Of a DNA stretch of 41,659 bases, positions 10,641 to 19,395 are shown in pieces. The DNA is from Acidobacteriota bacterium (GTDB taxonomy: Bacteria; Acidobacteriota; Blastocatellia; RBC074). Within the stretch, counting starts at the first letter, position 1; every line of letters starts with the position of its first letter. The stretch covers positions 1-41,659 of the forward strand of contig JAHBSF010000050.1 in the NCBI GenBank assembly GCA_019639255.1, read 5' to 3'. Below the pieces are notes generated by a model. It was not told the origin of the DNA. It did no database searches and saw only the letters and a list, made by a program, of their open reading frames with translations. The position numbers and the translations under genes are program-made.

Positions 10641-13600
10641 TTAATTGCAGCCCTGCGCCGGACTGGCGAGCTGATTGATCGTGGTTATCTGCCCCGTCTG
10701 GCCGTTGATCTCGAATACAGTCCAGTTGCCGCCTGAACCGTTTGGTACGGTGAAGCTGCCCAACTGGCCTGAACTGCCGAATACCTGGACCGTTGCGCGC
10801 GAACGAGACAATCCGTCAGGGTACTCTGCGCCGAAGTCGTGGACGTAGAACCTGTAGGTTCCGGGTATCAGTTTTGAAATTCGGATTGTTTCCGTAGGCG
10901 GTGCTCCCGATACATTGATGTTATCGACCTCCAGCCTTGCGAACGGATCGACTGCAAGATGGCCCGGAGTTGAGTAAAAGACGTGGAAGCACGTATTGTT
11001 TTCGCGCGGGCCTATAAGGTGCGCGTCCAGATCGCGCGGGAATCCGCTTGCGTCTTTGGTCCAGTTGAGAGTTATTCTAATCTCTCCGGGCGGCAGCGTC
11101 GGCGACAGCGATATGTTCTGCGTTAGAGTCTGCCCGTCGACGACGTTGATCTGCAACTGTGATGAACTGAAGCCCTCGGCCGAGGCGTTCAATGTCTGCG
11201 CGCCCGCCGGCACGTCGTTGATCGTATAAACTCCTCCGGCGCCAGAGGTAGTGGACATATTGGTCCCCGCCACCGAAATCATCGCTCCGACTATGGGATT
11301 GGCGTTTGCCGCGTTCCTGACCGTTCCCGTGACCGTGCCCACGCTCGGCGCAAGCGATACATTCTGATTGAGCGTCTGGCCGCCAACGACGGTCACCTGT
11401 ATTGTCGATGCGGCGAATCCGGTGGCTGATGCGCTCAGCGTATGAGTGCCGGGCGGCGCATTGCTCAATGTATAGGCGCCGTCGGCGGCTGTAGTAGTTG
11501 AAATATTCAGCCCGAGGAGGCTGACTGAAGCTCCGCCGATGGGTTGATTGTTCGATGCATTCCTGACCGTCCCGGTGACCGATCCGGTAAGGGGCGCATC
11601 CGGCGTAAGAAGAAAATCCCTGATCGTGGTCTGGTTCTCGGCTACGGTTACGGTTGCCTGACCAGGCAGAAAGCCTACGGCTCCGGCGTAAATTGTGACG
11701 CTGCCGGTCCGGACGTCGTTGAACGTGTAATTGCCGCCGGCGTCGGTAAGAGCACTGTAATAGATGGCGCCGAATGGGATGCCGATCAACAGTTGGGCCC
11801 CTGAAATCGGCTGGTTGTTTGCAGCATTCCTCACCGTGCCGCGAACCGCGCCGACGGGCGTCTCGAGGTAGATATCCTTGTACGTCCTTTCATTGGGGAA
11901 AATAATGGTCGTCGCCTGCGTCGATTTGTAACCTGGGGCTGATACGTTCAGAACCAGTGCGCCTGCCGGGATATTGTCAATGAAGTAGTCGCCCCGTTGA
12001 CTTGAAGTCACAGCAATGCCTGTTCCGGCTACTTCTATTGTCGCGCCGGATATACCAAATTCGCCGGCGCGCGTACTCAAGATCGTTCCCGTCAACTGGC
12101 CCACCCTGCGTGTCAGCGCGAAATTGAGCGTGGCGGTCTGATCGGCCGGAATGTTGACCACGCCAATCTTTCCGTAATATCCGGGAGCGCTTGCAATGAA
12201 GACCTGCTGACCGGCAGGCGCACCAGTTATCGTATAGTCGCCGGATGCGTTTGTCTCCGCAAATACAAGCGGGAACAGCAGCAGATCAACCTCGGCATTT
12301 GCAATCGGCTGGTTCGTCGCAGCATCTGTGACGCGGCCCTGCAGATTTCCGGTCTTCCTGACAAGGTTGATATCCTGCTGAACCGTCTGATCGCCCGCAA
12401 CTACGACTGCCGCAGACGACGGCGTGTAATCAGTCGCCGATGCGCTGAGCGTCTGCGAACCGGCGCGCACATTGGTGAGCGTATAGGACCCGTTCGCTCC
12501 CGTTGTCGCAGTCACTCCCGCTGCGGACACGGTGGCATTCGGTATCGCAGTTCCGGTTTCATCCCTCACTATGCCGGTAATGACGCCGAGCTGCGGCGTC
12601 ATTACTATTAAGAGCTGCGGCGTCTGCCCCGGCAGCAGGTTGATCGAACCGGAGGTCGGGTTGTAATCCGGGGCCGAAGCGGAAACCGTTAGCGGGCCGG
12701 TTGGGAGGTCGTTCAGGGTGAATGCGCCTGCGCCGTCTGTAATCGCCGTCACACCCGCAGCCGATACAACCGCGCCGGCAATGGGCGCATTGGTTGCCGA
12801 TTCCCTTACTATGCCTGTAATCGCACCGATATTCGGCGTGAGGTAGAAATCCCGCGCAATCGCTGCATCGGGTGTAAGGAAAAGCACGGCCTCATCGGAA
12901 TCGTATCCGGGAGCGGATGCAATGATCGTCTGCCATCCGGCTGGAACGTCAGGCAGTACAAATGCGCCATTGCCTCCGCTGGATGTGCTGATGCTGGTTC
13001 CTTTTACCTGGATTGAGGCTCCGGCGACCGGCTGGTTCGTTGCTGCATTGTATACCGTTCCCTGAACCGAGCCTCCCCTGGCGCTGAGACTGATGTTCTG
13101 AACCGCGGTCTGTCCGGCGGTTACGTTTACCTGTACGGTAGAGGAATCGAAGCCGTTCGCCGACGCAATCAGTGAGGTTGCGCCCGCAGGGACCGAATTG
13201 AGTTCATAGGAGCCGTCGAACCCGGTTGTCGTAGAGATTCCGGTTCCGGACGCCGAAACGCTCGCCCCGACAATCGGTGCGCCGGTCGCAAGATTCGATA
13301 CAACGCCGCGAATCCATCCGACCGCCGCGCCGCCCCCGGTGCAATCCGCATCGGTTGCGCGAACGAGCACCGAGGCGGCGTCTTCTATGGTGGAGCCGCC
13401 GCTGCGGAAGGTAAACAACCCTATGGTGACCGGAGCGAGTTCAAGAAAGGGATTCACGGGCGGAGGTGCGAAGGGAAGATTGCCCGTCGATGTGGCTACG
13501 ACCGTAATTCTCGCAAGCGTGCACGCATCTGCGGCTGGAACGTTGAACGTGTGCATCAACACGCGGGGCGCCCCGGGCGGCGTCATATCGGGCAGGTCCT

Positions 13601-16523
13601 GAACCAGGTCCACGGCCTGGCCGTCGTACGCCCATCGGACGACGGTATTGAGCGCCGGATCGAAGTTCCCCGATATGCGCGCTGCGACCCTTACCGCGAA
13701 ATCGCCGTTTACGCGCGTAACCGCAGTTTGTTCGGGGAGGATCTCGATGCGCACAGTGCGCGCATACTCTACCTGCACGGATTGAGGCGTACCGAATACG
13801 GCAGTGCACTGCGGATCGGCCGGCGCTCGACGCGGGCGCGCCTGCAGGGTCGCAGTGCCCCCGCTTTGTCCGGATGGGGTTACGACAAAACCGAAATCCG
13901 GAGCCTCATAGATGATCGAGTTGGCGGTGTAGGCGTCCAGATCCGCCTCCGTTACGAGTTCCATTCCGGCGACTATGCCCGTGCCGGGAATACTTACTGC
14001 GGCGTAAAGATTGCCTGACCCGAAACGCGAGCCGACGCGATGCCATCGGGTCAGCGCCGGGAAGGTAACGCCCTCGGCGACCGCAAGCGTAAACGCACTG
14101 GGAATGTTGGCCGCGGCAAGCACTATGGGGTTGGCGGCGCCGCCCGCGAGCGTGATGCGAAGCGGATCGGGTGCGGCTGCTATGGCCGCCGCGGGCAATC
14201 CGGGAAACGCTCCTATAAGCGGCGGCGGCGCAATACCGGGAGCGATTGAGCCCGGCTGAAGCAGTCCTCCGGGGAATGCGAAACCGATGATGCCGGCAAG
14301 CCCGAAGGGATTAAAGGGCGAGGCCGGGCGCGCGTTGTCGGCGCGTCCGTGCGAAAGCGTAGTGCGCGAGACGGAAATGCCCGTGATCTGAGGCGTGGGT
14401 ATCGGCAGTGCAGCGCCGCGCAGCTCAATACTCGCCGGCCCGTTGGCAGCGTTGCTGCTGATGAGGAGCCTGCTCTGGCGTGGGCCGAGCGCGGCCGTAG
14501 CGAAGCGCAGCGGCAGGTTGAGCGCGCCGCCCGGCGGTATTGTAATGGGCGGCGCGGGCGGCGCAGCGAGTGCAAAGCTTCTGTCGGGGATGCTGAGCGC
14601 GGCGATATCGAGCGGGATGTTGCCCTGGTTGACAACAGGTGCGGCAGCGGCTGCCGGCGGCGGTTCGCACGCCGTTACGCTGCCGAAATTCACTTCAGCC
14701 GGCGCTGCGATCCAGGCGCCGAGTCCCACGCCCGCAAGCGCAACATCGAGTTGCGGGCTCATAGGATCGTTGCTCGCTATAACGACGGCGCCCGTTTGCG
14801 GGCCGATTCCGGCGAATATTACGGGCGGGCGAAAGCGCACCGTTACATCGACGCTGCCGCCGGGTGCGATATCGAACGGCGGATTGAGCAGGTTTCCGGA
14901 CGGTTTTTCGATCAGGGCGATGACGGCGAACGGCTGATTATCGGATGAAAGATCGGTGATTCGCAGCGCGGCCGCCCCGGTGTTGCGAATCAAGAATATC
15001 ATGTCTCTGGTCTGTCCCAACGGCGCACTTCCGAAATTCAGAGCCTCGGGCGTCACCTCGATTTTCGGAGCGATTCCCGCACCGCTCAACATCACGTCGA
15101 GTCGCGGCTGCGCCGGATCGTTGCTGTTGATCGCAAGCATGCCGGTGCTGTTGCCGCCTGCGGCGGGAGTGAAGAGCACTTGAAGGTCAACACTGCCGCC
15201 GGGGTTCAACCCGAACGTGGATGACTGAAGCTGAACGGCGAACCGGGGATTGCTGCTTGTGATGCCGGAAATCAGCAGCGGAGCATTGCCGATGTTGCGC
15301 AGCCTCAGATCGCGCGAGGCGCGCAGCCCCGTGTTGACGTTGCCGAAATCGATGGCCGTGGGCATTGCCTCGATTACGGGTCGCACGAGCACGGTGAAGG
15401 GCTGTGTTTGCTGATCGGCGCAGTTGGGCTTGATTATCGTGATTGGTCCGGTGACGGCTTCGGATGGAACCGTACCCGTTATTTGCGTGTTGCTGGTCAC
15501 GGTGAAGTTCGCCGCAACGTTGTTTGAAAACCTTACGCCGGTTACACCCGTGAAATTGGTTCCGGTGATCGTAACGGTAGACCCCGGAGCGCCGCTTGAG
15601 GGGCTGATGTTATTTACGGTCGGACAGTTGTTTTGTACGGGGCCGATCGTAAACGACGGCGGGGTGGGCAGCAGCAACTGGTCGTTGTAAAAGACGCGCA
15701 CCTGCCATACGCCGTGCAGGTTGGCTGCCGGCTGTCCCGCAATGTCTATAGAGACCCAGAAACAGCGACTTCCGCCGCCGGTCAGCGTCAGCGTCGAGCT
15801 CGATGCGTATACCGTACCGTCCGGCTGCACGAACTGCCATCGCACGCGGTCGCCGGTTTGCGCGCCGGAAACGAGCGTCCAGTGATAGACGCGTTCATCG
15901 GTTGGGGCGAACGAGGTCTTTAATGTCGGCGTCGCACAGTTGTTTGCCGGGGCGTCGCCCGTGGTCCGTTGCTCGGTGACTGTAGCGGTAATCGAGCTGT
16001 TGCTGATGGTAAAGGCGTCGCTTGTGAGCATCGCGCCGTTGTAGGTTACGCGAACTTCCCACGCGCCGGGGAGCGATGCGGCTGGGGCGCCTGCAATGCT
16101 GATGAAGGCTGCTATGCATACGCCGCCGTTGAAATTGATCGTGATCGGATCGGTTTGAAAATATGTTGAGCCGTTCGGCTGCCGAAAATCCCATCTTACG
16201 ACGTCGCCCATCTGCGCGCCGGAGAGCAGCGTCCACTGGTATACGCGCTGATCCGAGGTCAGGAAGTTGGCTTTGGGCGGCGGAGGGGCGCACGCGGGGC
16301 CGGCTTCTTCCCCCGTAGTCCAGTGACTTACGATGGTTGCCGCCGGCGCGTTCGGCAAAAAAGCCTGTTGCCGGCGTACGGGCGCCTGGAAGCTGCCGGC
16401 GCCGGGAGCGTAGGCAAGCAAAAAGACCGCAAAGAAAGCGAAAGGGTACGAAACATAGCGGAAGCGGGGACGATTCCTTCTGACGCCTCTTGTTCCGTAT
16501 GTGCTGCTGTCTCTATGGGGCAT
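10641..16523 (-). CDS. Large secreted protein with nine carboxypeptidase-regulatory-like repeats and a YfaP/DUF2135-like C-terminus
   Basis: A 1960-residue exported protein of unknown ligand. Seen in order: signal segment (about 24-45); two similar domains of about 115 residues (61-180 and 181-296), each with VYxWTLxSGAQxGDxVRW; an IPT/TIG domain (about 297-380); three ASH/choice-of-anchor-D-like domains (about 385-705) with IDFGNV-type starts; a long alanine- and proline-rich unassigned region (706-1063); nine carboxypeptidase-regulatory-like beta-sandwich repeats of about 80 residues (1064-1810); and a C-terminal domain with [11 protein letters not shown] and [11 protein letters not shown], typical of the YfaP/DUF2135 family. 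It is the first gene of a probable two-gene operon and is divergent from the CadC-like regulator. No peptidase catalytic site is present; the repeats are the regulatory fold only. The start is uncertain because no clear ribosome site precedes the ATG. Confidence 0.88.
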   Translation of the reverse strand: MPHRDSSTYGTRGVRRNRPRFRYVSYPFAFFAVFLLAYAPGAGSFQAPVRRQQAFLPNAPAATIVSHWTTGEEAGPACAPPPPKANFLTSDQRVYQWTLLSGAQMGDVVRWDFRQPNGSTYFQTDPITINFNGGVCIAAFISIAGAPAASLPGAWEVRVTYNGAMLTSDAFTISNSSITATVTEQRTTGDAPANNCATPTLKTSFAPTDERVYHWTLVSGAQTGDRVRWQFVQPDGTVYASSSTLTLTGGGSRCFWVSIDIAGQPAANLHGVWQVRVFYNDQLLLPTPPSFTIGPVQNNCPTVNNISPSSGAPGSTVTITGTNFTGVTGVRFSNNVAANFTVTSNTQITGTVPSEAVTGPITIIKPNCADQQTQPFTVLVRPVIEAMPTAIDFGNVNTGLRASRDLRLRNIGNAPLLISGITSSNPRFAVQLQSSTFGLNPGGSVDLQVLFTPAAGGNSTGMLAINSNDPAQPRLDVMLSGAGIAPKIEVTPEALNFGSAPLGQTRDMIFLIRNTGAAALRITDLSSDNQPFAVIALIEKPSGNLLNPPFDIAPGGSVDVTVRFRPPVIFAGIGPQTGAVVIASNDPMSPQLDVALAGVGLGAWIAAPAEVNFGSVTACEPPPAAAAAPVVNQGNIPLDIAALSIPDRSFALAAPPAPPITIPPGGALNLPLRFATAALGPRQSRLLISSNAANGPASIELRGAALPIPTPQITGISVSRTTLSHGRADNARPASPFNPFGLAGIIGFAFPGGLLQPGSIAPGIAPPPLIGAFPGLPAAAIAAAPDPLRITLAGGAANPIVLAAANIPSAFTLAVAEGVTFPALTRWHRVGSRFGSGNLYAAVSIPGTGIVAGMELVTEADLDAYTANSIIYEAPDFGFVVTPSGQSGGTATLQARPRRAPADPQCTAVFGTPQSVQVEYARTVRIEILPEQTAVTRVNGDFAVRVAARISGNFDPALNTVVRWAYDGQAVDLVQDLPDMTPPGAPRVLMHTFNVPAADACTLARITVVATSTGNLPFAPPPVNPFLELAPVTIGLFTFRSGGSTIEDAASVLVRATDADCTGGGAAVGWIRGVVSNLATGAPIVGASVSASGTGISTTTGFDGSYELNSVPAGATSLIASANGFDSSTVQVNVTAGQTAVQNISLSARGGSVQGTVYNAATNQPVAGASIQVKGTSISTSSGGNGAFVLPDVPAGWQTIIASAPGYDSDEAVLFLTPDAAIARDFYLTPNIGAITGIVRESATNAPIAGAVVSAAGVTAITDGAGAFTLNDLPTGPLTVSASAPDYNPTSGSINLLPGQTPQLLIVMTPQLGVITGIVRDETGTAIPNATVSAAGVTATTGANGSYTLTNVRAGSQTLSASATDYTPSSAAVVVAGDQTVQQDINLVRKTGNLQGRVTDAATNQPIANAEVDLLLFPLVFAETNASGDYTITGAPAGQQVFIASAPGYYGKIGVVNIPADQTATLNFALTRRVGQLTGTILSTRAGEFGISGATIEVAGTGIAVTSSQRGDYFIDNIPAGALVLNVSAPGYKSTQATTIIFPNERTYKDIYLETPVGAVRGTVRNAANNQPISGAQLLIGIPFGAIYYSALTDAGGNYTFNDVRTGSVTIYAGAVGFLPGQATVTVAENQTTIRDFLLTPDAPLTGSVTGTVRNASNNQPIGGASVSLLGLNISTTTAADGAYTLSNAPPGTHTLSASATGFAASTIQVTVVGGQTLNQNVSLAPSVGTVTGTVRNAANANPIVGAMISVAGTNMSTTSGAGGVYTINDVPAGAQTLNASAEGFSSSQLQINVVDGQTLTQNISLSPTLPPGEIRITLNWTKDASGFPRDLDAHLIGPRENNTCFHVFYSTPGHLAVDPFARLEVDNINVSGAPPTETIRISKLIPGTYRFYVHDFGAEYPDGLSRSRATVQVFGSSGQLGSFTVPNGSGGNWTVFEINGQTGQITTINQLASPAQGCN
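11090..13335 (-). repeat. Nine tandem carboxypeptidase-regulatory-like domain repeats (coding)
   Basis: Nine units of about 80 residues share the pattern [25 protein letters not shown], DGxYTLxxVPAG, LxASAxGF and QTxxQNISL. Units 8 and 9 are the most alike; unit 6 has a longer first loop. They are much more diverged than the 42-residue repeats of the neighbouring giant protein, pointing to older duplication. Confidence 0.85.
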
Positions 16524-16605
16524 TGGCGCAAAGGTATGTTCAGGGCTCGGGTGATCGCACGCGAGAATCGTCGTATCCGATCGGTTACTGCCGGGTACTA
16601 CGTGC

Positions 16606-16611
16606 TATAAT
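16606..16611 (+). promoter_or_regulatory. Exact TATAAT box in the divergent promoter region
   Basis: The 404-base gap between the 1960-residue gene and the regulator gene holds a perfect TATAAT at 16606-16611. No good -35 lies 16-18 nt before it (the best is GGTTAC), so the box alone is weak evidence. The same bases read ATTATA on the minus strand, with TTGATA upstream at a loose spacing. The rest of the gap holds inverted repeat B and the nested palindrome described separately. Confidence 0.25.
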
Positions 16612-16664
16612 CCGCGGCTGCCGATTCCGGTATCAACGAGTATCGGGGATATTCGGAAACAGTT

Positions 16665-16806
16665 CGGCAATTCCCGGTTTGGGAGGGAAGAGAGATAACG
16701 GAACAAACGAAATGATACGAAAAGAACGGAAAAGTTGAATATTTCCGTTTGTTCTGTCTTATTTCGTTTGTTCCGTTATCTCTCTTCCCCAAACCGGGAA
16801 TTGCCG
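16665..16806. repeat. Intergenic inverted repeat B (hairpin family, extended arms)
   Basis: Arms at about 16665-16733 and 16741-16806 pair over some 65 nt with a 3-nt gap. The inner part has the family core GATAACGGAACAAACGAAA. The outer part adds CGGCAATTCCCGGTTTGGG on both sides. The loop region, GGAAAAGTTGAATATTTCCG, is homologous to that of copy C. Unlike the other full copies it follows no stop codon but lies between two divergent genes, about 120 nt before the regulator start. Confidence 0.88.
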
Positions 16807-16853
16807 GAAACATTCAGAGACATTCGGGATCGTACCGGCATCCGGCGGGTGGA

Positions 16854-16916
16854 GTAACGAAAAGCCTGCGAAATTTCTACGAAATTCGCGCAAGGCATTC
16901 TCAGCAGAGTCGTTAC
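16854..16916 (+). promoter_or_regulatory. Nested palindrome in the 5' leader of the CadC-like regulator
   Basis: GTAACGA (16854-16860) pairs perfectly with TCGTTAC (16910-16916). Inside it, GCCT (16864-16867) pairs with AGGC (16893-16896). Inside that, GCGAAATTT pairs with GAAATTCGC over 16868-16889, with one mismatch and a CTAC loop. The structure ends at the likely ribosome site GGGAG, 7 nt before the ATG. It could be an RNA leader hairpin or a protein operator. Confidence 0.45.
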
Positions 16917-16927
16917 GGGAGAGTCAG

Positions 16928-19294
16928 ATGGACGGAGTCAGGCAGGAAATCTACCGTTCGACCGACTTTGAAATCGACCCGGCGCTGGCTTCCCTGCGTT
17001 TACGGGGGAACTCCGTTCACCTGCGGCCGAAGACCTTTCAGGTGCTCATATACCTGGTCGAGCATCGCGACCGGCTGATTACCAAAGAAGAACTGATCGA
17101 ACGGCTGTGGCCCGGAATTGCGGTCACCGACGATGCGGTTGTGCAGTGCATCGTAGACCTGCGTCGAGCGCTCGGCGACGATCCGCGTCAGCCTAAATGG
17201 ATAAAAACGATTCCCAAGGTCGGGTATAGGTTCATAGGCGAAGTCGAGGTGCTGCCGTCTGTCGGCGCAGGGTCGATTGAGATTGAAGAAGTATCGACCG
17301 TCGATGCCGAGGTTGTTGAGTATGTCGAGGGTGTTTTGCAAACGCCTTCGCCTGCTTCGCCTACATCCGTCGCTATTGTGAACCGCAGGTTTCAGGTTAT
17401 GGTCGCCGCAGCCCTGGGGGTGGCTGTTATTGCGGCTGCGCTGTGGATCTGGCGTGAGCGCAGTCCCGTGGTGGATGCGGCGCTCACACTTACTCCGGGG
17501 AAACGTCCGTTAGCGGTCCTGCATTTCGAGAACCGATCGCGAAGCGCCGCGCTCGACTGGTTGCGGGAGGGCCTCGCCGATATGCTCATAACCGGGCTAT
17601 CGCGTTCCCGGAATCTGTCCGTGCTCAGCCGCCCGCAACTGGCCGTTCTGCTCGACCGGATAGGACACGCGAGTACTGAATCCATAACTCTTGCAGAAGG
17701 TGTAGACCTGGCGCGGCGCGCAAACGCCGAGTTTTTCATCGCCGGCGCCTTTTCACAACTCGGCGAGCGCATCCGCGTAGATTTGCGCTGTCACGACGGG
17801 CGGGACGGAAGTCTGGTATTCACCGAAGGCCTGATCGTGGATCGCCCGGAACAGTTGCTCACCGAGATCGATTTGCTGGCCTTCAAGATTGCATCGCGGG
17901 TCGCCGGCGATGCCCCCGCACGCGAACAACAACCGTCGTCATCCGGTGCAGGCACAACGAGCCTCGAAGCATTTCGCTACTACTCGCTTGCACTCGAACG
18001 CACTCCGGCGCTCGACAACATCTCCGCCATAGAATTGCTCGAAAAAGCGGTCGCTCTCGATCCCGAGTTCGCCATGGCGCACGCGCGCATCGGTTACGCT
18101 TATGCGGTAACCTGGGTTTTCGCCGAAAAGGCGCGCCCGCACCTGGAGCGTGCATATCGCCTTGCGCATCGGCTGACGGAAAAAGAAAAGCATTATGTAA
18201 GGGCGTGGTACGCAATAGCCAATCTCGATTTCGAGTATGCGATGGAGCCGCTGCGCGCCGTCATTGCGCTTGATCCGCGCGAAGTCGAAGCCTGCCGGCA
18301 ACTCGCGGTCCTGCTTGAAGGCGAAGATCGGTTCGAGGAAGCGATAGAAGTACTGAAGCGCGCGCTCATCATAGATCCGGAAGCCAAAAACATATACAAC
18401 ACGCTCGGATTCCTGTACGCCGACATCGGCGATCACGCGAACGCCGAAGCAATGATCAGGCGCCACGCGGCGCTGGCGCCCCGTGAACCGAACGCCTGGA
18501 ACAGCCTCGGGCTGGTGCTTGACTGGGCCGGGCGATATGAAGATGCAATAGCCGCCTACGAACGTTCGTTTGCACTGGACCCGAATTTCGACCTGGCGAT
18601 CGTGCACCTTGGCAACACGTATTTCCATCAGGGGCGCTATGCTAAGGCGATAGAGCAGTACAGGCGCTTTATCGATCGCACTCCGACGCAGATAGAACGC
18701 GCGCGCGGCTGGGGGCGCATTGCCTGGGTGTACATAAAAAAAGGGGACCGGGCCAGGGCCGAGGATGCGGCGCGACGAGAGAGTCGGCTTGAACCTACGG
18801 CCCTGTTCAACTCCGTGATGCTTGCGCTGGAGATCGGGGATGTCAACCGCGCGGATGAACTGTTGAAGCGGTCGGAGAAGTTCGCCTACACCTCGCGCGG
18901 GTCGCGCACCTCGCGTCGCTATCCGGCGTACTTTCGCGGCGCAGTTGCGCTGAGAAGCGAGCGCACGGATGAGGCGATAGCGAGCTTTCGCGCCGTGCTT
19001 GGCTATCGCCCGCCCATATGGGCAATCGATGTTTACGAAGATTGTTTGGCGAACGCCCTGCTCGAAATCGGCCGGTACGATGAGGCGATCGCCGAGTATG
19101 AACGCATTCTGCGTCTGAACCCCCGCTATCCGCTCTTACATTTCCATATGGCGCAGGCATACAGGGGAAAGGGCGACACTGCGCGGGCGGATGAATATTT
19201 GAGGTTGTTTCAGGAAATGTGGAAGGATGCGGACGCGGATATTCCGGCGGTCAGGGCGTCAGCAATTCGCGATTTAGCAGGGAAGAAGAGATAA
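16928..19294 (+). CDS. CadC-like winged-helix transcriptional regulator with TolB-like and TPR domains
   Basis: A 788-residue membrane-bound one-component regulator. The N-terminus (about 8-107) is an OmpR/PhoB-type winged-helix DNA-binding domain with LITKEELIERLWPG, the recognition-helix region and the wing IKTIPKVGYRF. A single membrane segment lies at about 155-173. It is followed by a TolB/FlgO-like alpha/beta domain (about 192-304; starting RPLAVLHFENRS, with LREGLADMLITGLSR) and a long run of tetratricopeptide repeats (about 345-767). Known family behaviour is DNA binding on the cytoplasmic side with sensing outside; the signal is unknown. It is divergent from the large surface-protein genes and could control them, which is inference. 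GGGAG lies 7 nt before the ATG. The stop codon lies inside hairpin C. Confidence 0.92.
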   Translation: MDGVRQEIYRSTDFEIDPALASLRLRGNSVHLRPKTFQVLIYLVEHRDRLITKEELIERLWPGIAVTDDAVVQCIVDLRRALGDDPRQPKWIKTIPKVGYRFIGEVEVLPSVGAGSIEIEEVSTVDAEVVEYVEGVLQTPSPASPTSVAIVNRRFQVMVAAALGVAVIAAALWIWRERSPVVDAALTLTPGKRPLAVLHFENRSRSAALDWLREGLADMLITGLSRSRNLSVLSRPQLAVLLDRIGHASTESITLAEGVDLARRANAEFFIAGAFSQLGERIRVDLRCHDGRDGSLVFTEGLIVDRPEQLLTEIDLLAFKIASRVAGDAPAREQQPSSSGAGTTSLEAFRYYSLALERTPALDNISAIELLEKAVALDPEFAMAHARIGYAYAVTWVFAEKARPHLERAYRLAHRLTEKEKHYVRAWYAIANLDFEYAMEPLRAVIALDPREVEACRQLAVLLEGEDRFEEAIEVLKRALIIDPEAKNIYNTLGFLYADIGDHANAEAMIRRHAALAPREPNAWNSLGLVLDWAGRYEDAIAAYERSFALDPNFDLAIVHLGNTYFHQGRYAKAIEQYRRFIDRTPTQIERARGWGRIAWVYIKKGDRARAEDAARRESRLEPTALFNSVMLALEIGDVNRADELLKRSEKFAYTSRGSRTSRRYPAYFRGAVALRSERTDEAIASFRAVLGYRPPIWAIDVYEDCLANALLEIGRYDEAIAEYERILRLNPRYPLLHFHMAQAYRGKGDTARADEYLRLFQEMWKDADADIPAVRASAIRDLAGKKR

Positions 19295-19387
19295 CGGAAC
19301 AAACGGAAATTTACGGAACAAACAGGAAAGTTTGACGATTTCCGTAGTTTCCGTCTTATTTCGAATGTTCGGTTATCTCTCTTCCCT
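19279..19387. repeat. Intergenic inverted repeat C (hairpin family), between convergent genes
   Basis: Arms at about 19279-19329 and 19339-19387 pair with several mismatches; this is the most diverged full copy. The TAA stop of the regulator (19292-19294) is part of the left arm (AGATAACGG), and the pnp stop lies 8 nt past the right arm. The loop holds GGAAAGTTTGACGA (19325-19338), shared with copies D and E. Its place between convergent genes suits a bidirectional terminator. Confidence 0.85.
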
Positions 19388-19395
19388 CTTATTGG

